This document shows positions 17,831-26,142 of a stretch of DNA of 64,000 nt, in pieces. Within the stretch, counting starts at the first letter, position 1, and the number at the start of each line of letters is the position of its first letter. Position numbers and translations under genes: made by a program. Below the pieces are notes generated by a model. That model did no database searches. It worked only from the letters and a program-made list of their open reading frames with translations, and was not told where the DNA came from. The stretch comes from Clostridioides difficile ATCC 9689 = DSM 1296 (GTDB lineage: Bacteria; Bacillota; Clostridia; Peptostreptococcales; Peptostreptococcaceae): NCBI RefSeq assembly GCF_001077535.1, contig NZ_CP011968.1:1674001-1738000 (forward strand), written 5' to 3'.

Positions 17831-19159
17831 ATGGGAAGTAATGAACTGAAAAAGACTCTTGGCGTATCAGCAGCATTATCAACTGTTGTTGGTTCCGTTA
17901 TAGGAGCGGGCGTATTTTTTAAACCACAAGCAGTCTATACATTAACTGGAGGAGCTCCAGGTCTTGGTATATTGGCATGGTTAATAGCTGGAATCATAAC
18001 TATAACAGCTGGTCTTACAGCTGCAGAGGTATCAGTTGCGATACCAAAAACTGGTGGAATGATGGTATATATAAAAGAAATTTATGGAGAAAAATTAGGT
18101 TTTTTAACTGGATGGATGCAAATTGTATTATTTTATCCAGGGATGATGGCAGCATTAGGTGTTATATTTGGAGAACAAGCATCAGCACTAATTGGTAGTC
18201 CATCACTTTTACTTCCAATAGCAATTGGAATTATAGTAATAGTTGCAGGGCTTAATATGTTAGGTTCAAAAACTGGAGGAGTCATACAAACTGTTTCTAC
18301 AATTTGTAAGTTAATACCACTTATTTTAATAATGGTTGTTGGATTTATTAAAGGTGGTGGAAATAATCCAATACTTACACCTATGGTTGGTGAAGGATTA
18401 AGCCTGGGTAGTGTACTAGGTCAAGTTTTAATTGCTATATTATTTGCTTTTGATGGATGGATGAATGTTGGTACTTTAGCTGGAGAAATGAAGAATCCTG
18501 GAAAAGACCTTCCAAAAGCTATAATAGGTGGATTATCAGTTGTTATGGCTGTTTATTTTATAATAAATTTAGCGTATCTTTGGGTATTACCAGCTAATGA
18601 ATTAGCAAATTATGCTTCTCCTGCATCAGCAGTTGCTGAAGTTATATTTGGTTCAATGGGTGGAAAAATAATATCTGTAGGTATATTAATTTCAGTGTTT
18701 GGAGCATTAAATGGATTTTTACTAACTGGTTCAAGGGTGGCATATACTTTAGCTACAGATAAGACTTTACCAAAGTATGGTATATTTTCTAAATTAAATT
18801 CTGCTCAAGTTCCAGCAAATGCAATAGCATTAGTATCTGTTATTGCATCTATATATGCTTTGTCAGGTCAATTTAATTTATTAACTGACTTAGCTGTATT
18901 TGCTACTTGGATATTCTATGTATTAACTTTTATAGGGGTTATGAAACTTAGAAAGACTCATCCAAATATACCAAGAGAGTATAAAGTTCCATTATATCCT
19001 ATTGTTCCTATAATAGCTATAGCAAGTGGTATATTTGTTGTAGTTAATCAATTGTGTTTTGCAGGTATGAAAACTACTATGATATCTATAGGAGGTCTTG
19101 TAATAACAGCTATAGGCTTACCAGTGTATGCTTATATGACTAGAGGAGTAAAAAGATAA
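17831..19159 (+). CDS. APC-superfamily amino acid permease/exchanger (SteT/LAT-like)
   Basis: Twelve-helix amino-acid transporter, 442 aa. The first helix carries S-V-I-G-A-G-V-F-F-K-P, the substrate-backbone-binding G-x-G motif with the F-x-K-P extension typical of the LAT/SteT serine-threonine exchanger group. The third region reads P-K-T-G-G-M-M-V-Y-I. Start at ATG 17831 is chosen because an in-frame ATG at 17816 overlaps the ribosome-binding site GAGGAGG. Substrate specificity cannot be read from sequence. Monocistronic with its own terminator. Confidence 0.9.
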   Translation: MGSNELKKTLGVSAALSTVVGSVIGAGVFFKPQAVYTLTGGAPGLGILAWLIAGIITITAGLTAAEVSVAIPKTGGMMVYIKEIYGEKLGFLTGWMQIVLFYPGMMAALGVIFGEQASALIGSPSLLLPIAIGIIVIVAGLNMLGSKTGGVIQTVSTICKLIPLILIMVVGFIKGGGNNPILTPMVGEGLSLGSVLGQVLIAILFAFDGWMNVGTLAGEMKNPGKDLPKAIIGGLSVVMAVYFIINLAYLWVLPANELANYASPASAVAEVIFGSMGGKIISVGILISVFGALNGFLLTGSRVAYTLATDKTLPKYGIFSKLNSAQVPANAIALVSVIASIYALSGQFNLLTDLAVFATWIFYVLTFIGVMKLRKTHPNIPREYKVPLYPIVPIIAIASGIFVVVNQLCFAGMKTTMISIGGLVITAIGLPVYAYMTRGVKR

Positions 19160-19193
19160 ACCAAGTAGTTTACAAATGCTTCATAATTAAAAT

Positions 19194-19232
19194 AAAAGAG
19201 ACTGTCTCAAATAGAGATAAGTCTCTTTTTTA
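19194..19232 (+). terminator. Terminator after the permease
   Basis: AAAAGAGACT (19194-19203) pairs with AGTCTCTTTT (19220-19229) with an inner TCTC/GAGA stem and a T-run. A closely similar sequence, in reverse, occurs at 36525-36554. Confidence 0.85.
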
Positions 19233-19803
19233 TTGTTAAAATTGTAAAGATATGTTTAATTTTACAAAAAAAGAGCGTTCCATGAACTAAAAAGTTTATT
19301 TTAAGGTATTCATTTTATTTTTAGTTTTTTGATTATAAAATTAAACATCTAAAAAATTATTTATTTTAAAATACTTTATTTTAAAGTGTTTTTTATCAAA
19401 CTAAGTGGTATCTGTACAACAAATATTATACATAGCTTTTATGAAAATTAAATCTTTCTGTTATATATAATAGAATATTGTATTATATAGAAAATATTAC
19501 CTGATTAATATAGTGATTTATAAATGAGATTAGAAAATTTTATTTGATAACAAAAATTAGATAATATGAATATATAATGTATGTATTAAAAATGTGGCAA
19601 ATAGTTGTTTTGCTATTTATTATTTGTTTAATATTTCTAATTTATAAAAAAAAAATTATAAATTTTAAAAATTATAAATGACATTTTAACTAGAATTAAT
19701 TGTAAAAAACACTATATAATACTCAATTTTCAACATTCTATACAATTATACAGAAATTATACAGCATAATAATGACCGAAATAACAAATTTTAAAAATTA
19801 AGC
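19233..19803 (+). other. Long AT-rich gene-free stretch before the sigma-V operon
   Basis: No convincing frame on either strand apart from a spurious antisense frame over the next gene's start. It holds a solitary sequence (19388-19416) resembling the C. difficile CRISPR repeat as I remember it, and small hairpins. The last part leads into the ECF-type promoter. Confidence 0.4.
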
Positions 19804-19805
19804 AA

Positions 19806-19831
19806 AACTTTTTGTCGAAGTTCAACGTCTA
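19806..19831 (+). promoter_or_regulatory. ECF (sigma-V type) promoter of the lysozyme-response operon
   Basis: AAC (19806-19808) within AAAACTTTTTG, 17-base spacer, then CGTCTA with CGTC at 19826-19829. The AAC / CGTC pair is the ECF-group signature, and B. subtilis sigma-V promoters are similar. Its place in front of an operon encoding an ECF sigma factor implies autoregulation. Confidence 0.75.
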
Positions 19832-19911
19832 TATATATGTAGTGTAAATTTTTGGGATAAAATACTACAAAAATATAAATGTAAAAATATAGTAATATTG
19901 GAGGTCGAACG

Positions 19912-20745
19912 ATGAGAAATAAAAAGAAAAAAATAAATAGAAAGAAGTTGTATTTGCTTTTAAGTGCTATTGTAGTGTGTCTGGCTTTTATAGTAGTTGG
20001 TGTTCGCGTCAGCTCTTTAAATATGAAGGAAAATGAAATTAGTAGAAATGCAAAACTGTCAAGTTCTACTATTACAGATATAGTATCTAATACATCAATA
20101 GAAGTTAGTAAAGGGCCAAGTAAAAGTTCTGGAAAAATAGCATACATAACTATAGATGATGGTCCATCTAAATTTACTGACGAGATGATAAAAACTTTAA
20201 ATAAATACAATGTTAAAGCAACTTTTTTTATGATAGATGGGAATATGAAGGAATATCCACAGCAAGTTAAAAATATAATTAAAAATGGGAACACAGCAGG
20301 TTTTCATAGTGTATCACATGATATTCACAAGCTTTATGTTACTAGTACATCAGCAAAAGAGGAATTTGATACAAATGATCAAACTTTTTATAAGATAACT
20401 GGTAAACATTCAAAAGTAATAAGAATACCTTATGGAAGCAAACCATATACACCACAAGCCTCTTATCAGGCTTTAGTTGATGCTGGATATAAAATTTGGG
20501 ACTGGGACTTAGATACAGAAGACTGGAGATCTAATTCTTCTCAAATTGTACAAAATGTAAAAAATCATATTAAGAATAGAAAAGGTGAAGATAAAGACCA
20601 ACTTGTAGTTTTAATGCATGAGAAAAAACAGAGTGCAGAAGCTTTAGATTCAGTTTTAAAATTCTTATCAGATGAAGGTTATGAATTTGCGCCAGTAGAT
20701 CAAAACCAAATACCAAAAAATTATTGGTTACGTAATTTAGAGTAG
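19912..20745 (+). CDS. pdaV: Peptidoglycan N-acetylglucosamine deacetylase (NodB family), sigma-V operon
   Basis: Membrane-anchored polysaccharide deacetylase, 277 aa. A basic N-terminus and one membrane segment (about residues 13-31) place the enzyme outside. NodB motifs: T-I-D-D-G-P-S with Asp at 82-83, H-S-V-S-H at 132-136 for the metal, R-I-P-Y-G near 173, W-D-W-D-L-D and L-M-H near the C-terminus. Deacetylation of peptidoglycan glucosamine lowers lysozyme attack. It is first in an operon with prsA-like, csfV and rsiV genes, which matches the known C. difficile sigma-V locus; hence the symbol. GGAGGTCG lies just before the ATG. Confidence 0.9.
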   Translation: MRNKKKKINRKKLYLLLSAIVVCLAFIVVGVRVSSLNMKENEISRNAKLSSSTITDIVSNTSIEVSKGPSKSSGKIAYITIDDGPSKFTDEMIKTLNKYNVKATFFMIDGNMKEYPQQVKNIIKNGNTAGFHSVSHDIHKLYVTSTSAKEEFDTNDQTFYKITGKHSKVIRIPYGSKPYTPQASYQALVDAGYKIWDWDLDTEDWRSNSSQIVQNVKNHIKNRKGEDKDQLVVLMHEKKQSAEALDSVLKFLSDEGYEFAPVDQNQIPKNYWLRNLE

Positions 20746-20813
20746 TTAAAATATAAGAATATTGATTGATATTTTTAGAAATTGAGAATAAAAATGAGTG
20801 AGGTGTAGGTATA

Positions 20814-21770
20814 TTGAATAAAAAAATTTATATAGGAATGGTCGGAATATTGTCTTTGATGATGGTTGGTTGTAATAAAAGTTTAGCAAAAGTAAATGAT
20901 GTGGAAATCACAAAAGAACAGTACAAAAAAACAAAAGCAGTTTTATCTGCTACTAATAATTATATAAATGGGCAGTCTTTAGATGAATTAGAAAAAACTT
21001 TGGATAAAAAAGGTAGAAATAAATTAGAAAATGTTATAATATCGTTTATGGTGGATAATGAACTTTTATATCAAGAGGCTAAGGATAAAGGACTAACTCC
21101 AAGTAAAAGTGAAGTAGACTCAAAATATCAAGAACTAGAAGATAAGATGAATTTGAATACAAGCTATAAGGAAAAAATGGACAAAGCAGGTGTTGATAAA
21201 GATTATTTAAAACAAGAAATATCTAGAGATTTAGCAATAGATAAAAATAAAAAGGCCTTTGAAGATAGAATAAACATAAGTGATAATGATATGGAAGCCT
21301 ACTATACAAGTCATAAAAAAGATTTTAATGTAGAAGAAGTAAGTGCTTCTCAGATACTTATATCGACTTTAGATAAAAATAAAAAAGAAGTAAGCAAAGA
21401 TAAAAAAGAAGCTTTGAAGAAGAAGGCAGATAATATATTGACTAAAATCAAAAATGGAGAAAGTTTTGAAAGTTTGGCTAAAAAATATTCGGATGATAAA
21501 GCAACTGGAAAAAATGGAGGACAGCTAGGATATTTTACAAAGGATGATAAAAATGCTGAGTTTACAAAGGAAGTGTTCAAATTAAAGAAAAATGAAGTTT
21601 CAAATGTGTTTGAAACTAGTTATGGATATCATATAGTCAAAGTTACTGATAAAAGAGAAAGACAAAAAAGTTTTAATGAGTGTCAGAGTTTAATAAGAGA
21701 ATCTATTTTAAATGAAAAGTATATTGAGCATATAAAAAAACTGAATGAAGATGCTAAAATAGACAGATAG
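20814..21770 (+). CDS. prsA2: Parvulin-type peptidyl-prolyl isomerase lipoprotein (PrsA-like)
   Basis: Surface foldase of 318 aa. A lipoprotein signal ends in L-M-M-V-G-C with the lipid-modified Cys at residue 20. The SurA/PrsA N-terminal helical part (about 24-170) is followed by a rotamase domain (about 176-275) with S-A-S-Q-I-L-I-S, the E-S-F-E-S-L-A-K-K-Y-S stretch, G-G-Q-L-G-Y-F and S-Y-G-Y-H-I-V-K-V. It probably aids folding of exported proteins under cell-wall stress. TTG start with GAGGTG eight bases upstream. Within the sigma-V operon. The symbol follows the naming I recall for this operon. Confidence 0.87.
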   Translation: MNKKIYIGMVGILSLMMVGCNKSLAKVNDVEITKEQYKKTKAVLSATNNYINGQSLDELEKTLDKKGRNKLENVIISFMVDNELLYQEAKDKGLTPSKSEVDSKYQELEDKMNLNTSYKEKMDKAGVDKDYLKQEISRDLAIDKNKKAFEDRINISDNDMEAYYTSHKKDFNVEEVSASQILISTLDKNKKEVSKDKKEALKKKADNILTKIKNGESFESLAKKYSDDKATGKNGGQLGYFTKDDKNAEFTKEVFKLKKNEVSNVFETSYGYHIVKVTDKRERQKSFNECQSLIRESILNEKYIEHIKKLNEDAKIDR

Positions 21771-21793
21771 AATTTCTAACAGCTCAATCCTAG

Positions 21794-21820
21794 CCTGTAA
21801 TCGGAGGGAGATTTTACAGG
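21794..21820 (+). promoter_or_regulatory. Hairpin holding the csfV ribosome-binding site in its loop
   Basis: CCTGTAA (21794-21800) and TTACAGG (21814-21820) form a perfect 7-bp stem whose 13-base loop contains GGAGGGAG; the ATG follows one base after the stem (21822). This may tune translation of the sigma factor. Confidence 0.6.
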
Positions 21821-21821
21821 A

Positions 21822-22304
21822 ATGTTTAAGAGTTTAAAGAGAACGAAAGTTGAGAAATACATTATCGATAATAAAGACTCTTTTTATAGAATAGCATATA
21901 GTTATACGAAGAATGAAGAAGATGCCTTAGATGTGGTTCAAGAAGCCATGTATAAGGCACTATACTCAGTGGAAAATATTAAAGAAGTAAATTATATAAA
22001 GACATGGTTTTATAAAATTTTAGTTAGAACGAGTATAGATTTTATTAGAAAAAACCGTAAATATAATAATATGACAGATATTGACCTTATAGATGAGACT
22101 GGAGAGTATGATAAATATACTGATTTGGATTTAAGAAGAGCTTTGGAAGAATTACCTATTGAATACAAATCTATTATAATATTAAGATTTTTTGAAGATT
22201 TAAAGATTGAAGAAGTAGCAATAATATTGGATGAAAATGTGAATACTGTTAAAACTAGGTTATATACTGCTTTAAAAAAACTAAAATTAAAAATTGAAGA
22301 GTAG
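21822..22304 (+). CDS. csfV: ECF sigma factor V (lysozyme response)
   Basis: Group IV RNA polymerase sigma factor, 160 aa. Region 2 (about residues 10-75) shows the Y-R-I-A-Y-S-Y-T-K-N-E-E-D-A-L-D-V-V-Q-E-A motif and K-T-W-F-Y-K-I-L; region 4 (about 100-155) shows L-P-I-E-Y-K-S-I-I-I-L-R-F-F-E-D-L-K-I-E-E-V-A and the recognition helix V-N-T-V-K-T-R-L-Y. Gene order with a deacetylase before and an RsiV anti-sigma after fits CsfV, which controls lysozyme resistance in C. difficile. RsiV is expected to hold it inactive until lysozyme triggers RsiV cleavage. Confidence 0.93.
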   Translation: MFKSLKRTKVEKYIIDNKDSFYRIAYSYTKNEEDALDVVQEAMYKALYSVENIKEVNYIKTWFYKILVRTSIDFIRKNRKYNNMTDIDLIDETGEYDKYTDLDLRRALEELPIEYKSIIILRFFEDLKIEEVAIILDENVNTVKTRLYTALKKLKLKIEE

Positions 22305-22315
22305 GGATAAAAAGA

Positions 22316-23185
22316 ATGACAAGCAAAGAAAGGTTAAATAAGTTAAAAGATGAGTATCATAAAATTCCAATACCCAAGAAATTAGATACTATAATAAATC
22401 ATGAAAAAATAGAAAACATATATCGAGAGAAAAATAAAAAAGTAAATAGATTAAGATTTAAAGTTGCAATAGCCTTTGCATGTATATTTACAGTATTAGT
22501 AAATATAAGTCCTGTATTTGCAGACAATTTTTCTAAGATACCTGTAATTGGAGCAATAGTAGAAGTAATAACTATAAAAAATTATAGTTTAAAAAGTGAA
22601 AATTATGAAGCTGAGATTGATATTCCTAAAATACGAGGTTTAAAAGATAAAAACTTAGAACAAAGATTAAACAGTAGTTTTATGGAAGATGGAAAAAGGC
22701 TTTATCATCAATTCCAAGAGAGAATGGAGAAGATACAATCATCAAAGAATAAAGGATATAAATCTTTAAGTTTGAGTTATAGTGTAAAAAATAATTCTAA
22801 AAAATTTCTATCAATAGAGATGACAAAAAATGAGATAGAGGCTTCATCATATGTGAGTAAGGTACATTATACTATTGATAAAAAAAGACAAATAGTTTTG
22901 ACTTTGCCAATGCTTTTTAAAGATGATAAGTATATAAAAGTTATAAGTGATAATATAAAAGAACAAATGAGAGAACAAATGAAAAAGGATAGTACAAAAT
23001 CCTATTTTATAGATCAAAAAAAAGACTTGCCTGTTGAAGATTTTAAAACAATTAATAAGTATCAGGATTTTTATTTTAATAAAAATGAAGACCTTGTAAT
23101 TTGTTTTGATGAATATGAAGTAGCACCTGGTTATATGGGCGCAGTTGAGTTTGTAATACCATATAAAGTAATAAAAGATTTGTAA
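22316..23185 (+). CDS. rsiV: Anti-sigma-V factor RsiV, lysozyme receptor
   Basis: Membrane anti-sigma factor, 289 aa. Cytoplasmic part about residues 1-47 (sigma-binding), one membrane segment about 48-66, then an extracellular DUF4163/DUF3298-type domain to the end. The segment ends in V-F-A followed by Asp (69/70), a signal-peptidase site, matching the known mechanism in which lysozyme binding lets signal peptidase cut RsiV before intramembrane proteolysis. Conserved block E-Y-E-V-A-P-G-Y-M-G-A-V-E-F is near the C-terminus. It starts 12 bases after csfV. Confidence 0.92.
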   Translation: MTSKERLNKLKDEYHKIPIPKKLDTIINHEKIENIYREKNKKVNRLRFKVAIAFACIFTVLVNISPVFADNFSKIPVIGAIVEVITIKNYSLKSENYEAEIDIPKIRGLKDKNLEQRLNSSFMEDGKRLYHQFQERMEKIQSSKNKGYKSLSLSYSVKNNSKKFLSIEMTKNEIEASSYVSKVHYTIDKKRQIVLTLPMLFKDDKYIKVISDNIKEQMREQMKKDSTKSYFIDQKKDLPVEDFKTINKYQDFYFNKNEDLVICFDEYEVAPGYMGAVEFVIPYKVIKDL

Positions 23186-23227
23186 ATTGAATAGTAGTTT
23201 ATATATAAATCTTTTAAGGAGGACAAT

Positions 23228-23983
23228 ATGACTACATATAAAAAACTTAAAAAATCTATATTTAAAATTGCTATATTTTCAATATGCTTATTAGTTTCAT
23301 TAGTAGATACAAACCCTATATTTGCAGGTAGTTCCTTTAATGAAACTTCAAATAGTGATACGATAAAGGTGTTAAATGCTAAGAGTATCAACTTTAAACA
23401 AGACAATTATGAAGTGAATGTGAGTATTCCTAAAATAAAAGGTTTAAAAGATAAAACTTTAGAGAATAAATTAAACAATGAGCTTTTGCAAGATGGGAAA
23501 AAAATTTACAGTGAATTTCAAAATAAAATGAAAAAGGAAAATAATAAGGGTCATAGATACCTAAATGTAATCCATAATGTCAAAAATAATTCTAAGGACT
23601 TTTTATCAATAGAAATGACAAAAGAAGAGATAGAAGCTTCCTCATCTATAACTAAGAAGCATTACACTGTTGATAAAAATAGAGGAATACTATTAAATTT
23701 ACCAATATTTTTTAAAGATAGTAGATATATTAGAGCTATAAGTGATAATATAAAAGAGCAGATGAGAAATCAAATTAAGAAAGATGATACAAAATCTTAT
23801 TTTATAGACCAAGATAAAGACTCGCCAGTGAAAGATTTTGAATCTATAAATAAGTATCAAGATTTTTATTTTAATAAAAATGGAAATCTTGTGATTAGTT
23901 TTGATGAATATGAAGTAGCTCCTGGTTATATGGGAGCAGTAGAATTTGTGATACCAAATAAAGTAATAAAAAGACTAAGATAG
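23228..23983 (+). CDS. Second RsiV-like protein lacking the cytoplasmic anti-sigma region
   Basis: A 251-aa paralogue of RsiV directly downstream (42 bases, with AAGGAGGA). The extracellular domain is closely similar along its whole length, sharing for example F-L-S-I-E-M-T-K, the S-D-N-I-K-E-Q-M-R segment, K-Y-Q-D-F-Y-F-N-K-N and the E-Y-E-V-A-P-G-Y-M-G-A-V-E-F block. The N-terminus differs: only about eleven residues precede a hydrophobic segment (about 12-28) ending in I-F-A at 31-33, a plausible signal-peptidase site. So the sigma-binding part is missing and the product is probably exported or membrane-tethered outside. It could bind lysozyme without signalling, as a buffer or inhibitor; that is inference. 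Corresponds to the CD1560-type gene of this operon. Confidence 0.88.
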   Translation: MTTYKKLKKSIFKIAIFSICLLVSLVDTNPIFAGSSFNETSNSDTIKVLNAKSINFKQDNYEVNVSIPKIKGLKDKTLENKLNNELLQDGKKIYSEFQNKMKKENNKGHRYLNVIHNVKNNSKDFLSIEMTKEEIEASSSITKKHYTVDKNRGILLNLPIFFKDSRYIRAISDNIKEQMRNQIKKDDTKSYFIDQDKDSPVKDFESINKYQDFYFNKNGNLVISFDEYEVAPGYMGAVEFVIPNKVIKRLR

Positions 23984-24024
23984 ATATATAGAAGATTTTT
24001 AGATAGACTGGTAAGGAGAATTAT

Positions 24025-24846
24025 ATGAATATATATGAACAAGCAATAAGATTAATAGAAAATAATGAGGATTTCGCATTTGCTACAATAACGTCTCATT
24101 CAGGTTCAACACCACGTGAAACTGGAGCAATGATGATTGTGAAAAATGATTCTACTATATTTGGCTCAGTAGGAGGAGGTAGTGTAGAAGCAGAATGTAT
24201 AAAACATGCAATTAATGTTATAAAAAACAGAGAATCAATGTTGTATAAATTTACTCTAAACAAATCTGATGTGGCAAAACTAGGAATGATATGTGGAGGT
24301 ACTGGAGAAATACAAATAGATTTTATAGATAGTAAATTAAAAAGTAATATAGAAAAATTTAATAAGAGACTAAAGGAAAATACAAGTAAAGCATATATAT
24401 TTGGTGCAGGTCATATTTCAAGAGATGTTGCTGTGATACTATCTCTTTTAGAATTTAGAACAGTAGTAATAGATGATAGAGAAGAATTTGCTAATCATGA
24501 AAGGTTTCCAGAATCAGAAGTAGTAGTTTTAGATTCTTTTGAAAACATACCAGATTTTCCAACTGACGAAAATAGTTATATAATTATTTTAACAAGAGGT
24601 CATCTATATGATTCAAGTGCTTTAGAATGGGCTCTTAAAAGAGAGGCTGGTTATATAGGTATGATTGGAAGTGGAACAAAAATTGGATTGACTTACGAAA
24701 AACTCATGAAAAAAGGTTTTAAGAAGGAAGAATTATCAAAAGTACATGCACCAATAGGCATAAAATTGAATGCTCAAACACCAGCTGAAATAGCTGTATG
24801 TATAGCTGCTGAACTTATAAATTGTAGAGCTAATAAGGAAAAATAA
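24025..24846 (+). CDS. XdhC/CoxI family molybdoenzyme maturation protein
   Basis: XdhC proteins bind molybdenum cofactor, take part in its sulfuration and insert it into xanthine dehydrogenase-type enzymes. The 273-aa product has the N-terminal G-S-T-P-R-E-x-G-A-M-M motif (about residues 28-38), G-S-V-G-G-G-S-V-E near 49-57, a Rossmann-like segment I-F-G-A-G-H-I-S near 126-133 and the C-terminal G-M-I-G-S-G-T-K and H-A-P-I-G segments. No molybdoenzyme subunit genes lie beside it here. It precedes the metallopeptidase gene by four bases. Confidence 0.87.
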   Translation: MNIYEQAIRLIENNEDFAFATITSHSGSTPRETGAMMIVKNDSTIFGSVGGGSVEAECIKHAINVIKNRESMLYKFTLNKSDVAKLGMICGGTGEIQIDFIDSKLKSNIEKFNKRLKENTSKAYIFGAGHISRDVAVILSLLEFRTVVIDDREEFANHERFPESEVVVLDSFENIPDFPTDENSYIIILTRGHLYDSSALEWALKREAGYIGMIGSGTKIGLTYEKLMKKGFKKEELSKVHAPIGIKLNAQTPAEIAVCIAAELINCRANKEK

Positions 24847-24850
24847 ACTA

Positions 24851-25612
24851 ATGAACACAGGGAGTAAAGATATTGATACTTTAAAGGTTAATTTTAGAGG
24901 GATTGAAATAAAAGCAGTTTTAGTATATAAAAATAGAAAAAATATTTCTATAAAAATAGATCCATTTGGCAAAATAACTGTAATGAGTCCTCCTAAAATA
25001 TCCAAAAAAATAATAAAAGATATAATTATTGAAAAAGGAGACTGGATACTTAAAAAGTCAGAAAAATGTAAAGGAAGAGAGGAAGTATATAAACAAAGAA
25101 TGTTTATAACTGGCGAAAAATTTCTTTATTTAGGTGAAGAGTACCATCTAGTTATAAAAGAACTGTTGAGAGATTCTGTCAAAAAAAGTAACTGTAGAAT
25201 AACTATTAACGAATATCAAATAGTTGTTCAGACAAATGATACAAGTACAGATTTTATTAAAAAATCTTTAAAATCTTGGTATAAGATGGAAAGTGAAAGA
25301 ATAGTATTAGAGAGAATAGATTTTCTTAAATTAAATTGTGAAATAATGAAGCAATTAGTTCCAGCGAGTGTTAAGGTAAAAGAACAAAATAAGAGATGGG
25401 GAAGTTGTACAGCTCAAAAAAATATTTATATAAACTCAAAAATATCTATGGCAAGATTAGATGTAATTGATTATGTAATAATACATGAGTTTAGCCATTT
25501 AGTACATATGAATCACTCTAAAAAATTCTATGATTTAGTAAAATCCATTATGCCCGATTATAAAGATAAAGAAAATTGGCTAAAAATAAATGGATATAAA
25601 ATAATAATCTAA
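24851..25612 (+). CDS. YgjP/SprT-like zinc metallopeptidase-type protein (DUF45)
   Basis: The 253-aa product has the family signature R-W-G-S-C (about residues 180-184), followed by I-N-S-K-I-S-M-A, and the zinc motif H-E-F-S-H-L-V-H-M-N-H-S-K-K-F (about 212-226), i.e. H-E-x-x-H with a third His. The N-terminal half is beta-rich as in other YgjP/DUF45 proteins. Protease activity is predicted from family only. No ribosome-binding site is clear between XdhC and its ATG; the frame starts four bases after the XdhC stop, so translational coupling is likely. Confidence 0.85.
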   Translation: MNTGSKDIDTLKVNFRGIEIKAVLVYKNRKNISIKIDPFGKITVMSPPKISKKIIKDIIIEKGDWILKKSEKCKGREEVYKQRMFITGEKFLYLGEEYHLVIKELLRDSVKKSNCRITINEYQIVVQTNDTSTDFIKKSLKSWYKMESERIVLERIDFLKLNCEIMKQLVPASVKVKEQNKRWGSCTAQKNIYINSKISMARLDVIDYVIIHEFSHLVHMNHSKKFYDLVKSIMPDYKDKENWLKINGYKIII

Positions 25613-25700
25613 AAACGATTATTCCAAAATATAGGCGTAAAGTATAAAAGAAGTATTATTGTGAAAAAAATAAATAATCTGAAAATTTTAAAAAAAGTCA

Positions 25701-25729
25701 TTGACATTGTAAATGATAGGGAATATAAT
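25701..25729 (+). promoter_or_regulatory. Consensus promoter of the ilv operon
   Basis: TTGACA (25701-25706), 17-base spacer, TATAAT (25724-25729): a full consensus sigma-A promoter directly upstream of the T-box leader. Confidence 0.85.
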
Positions 25730-25780
25730 CTATATTAACAACAAAACAGAATTAAAATATAAAATTAAAAAATTAAAAGC

Positions 25781-26068
25781 AATGACAGAGACAACAATAC
25801 TAATAGTGTTATCCACAGAGAACCAATGTTGCTGAGAATTGGTGTTAACAGTAGTATAATGATCACTCTGGAGCTTTTGTACTGAATATTTTTAGTAAGT
25901 ACAAACGTATGTCAGCGTTACATGACTAAGGTTAAGGTAATTAATTACCCGACCTGAAAAAAGAGGGGTAGATGTATTTTTTATATCTACAAATAAGGTG
26001 GTACCGCGGAATATAACTTTCGTCCTTATAAGTAATATTTATATTGCTTATAAAGATGAAAGTTTTTT
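25781..26068 (+). promoter_or_regulatory. T-box leader, isoleucine specifier, ilv operon
   Basis: The T-box sequence AAGGTGGTACCGCGG is at 25995-26009. The base of stem I pairs CAGAG (25786-25790) with CTCTG (25866-25870), and the codon next to it, ATC at 25862-25864 followed by A, is the probable specifier, matching Ile. An intrinsic terminator (26015-26068; AACTTTCGTCCTTATAAG with CTTATAAAGATGAAAGTT) with a T-run ends the leader. Uncharged tRNA-Ile should allow read-through into the ilv genes. Confidence 0.92.
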
Positions 26069-26142
26069 TATTTTAAGCGATATAAATAAATTTAATCCAT
26101 ATAAAATTAATAAAAAAATAATAAAAATAAGGAGGGATTTTT

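Noticed and set aside
17656-17841. 61-codon frame overlapping the permease start
   Set aside because: TTG start without a ribosome-binding site, AT-driven composition, and it runs over the real start of the permease.
19388-19416. CRISPR array
   Set aside because: Only one repeat-like sequence; no second repeat at 60-70 base spacing and no cas genes. Kept only as a low-interest finding.
19791-20294. Minus-strand frame of 167 codons over pdaV start
   Set aside because: Lies antisense to a well-supported NodB deacetylase and its promoter; low-complexity hydrophobic translation typical of a shadow frame.
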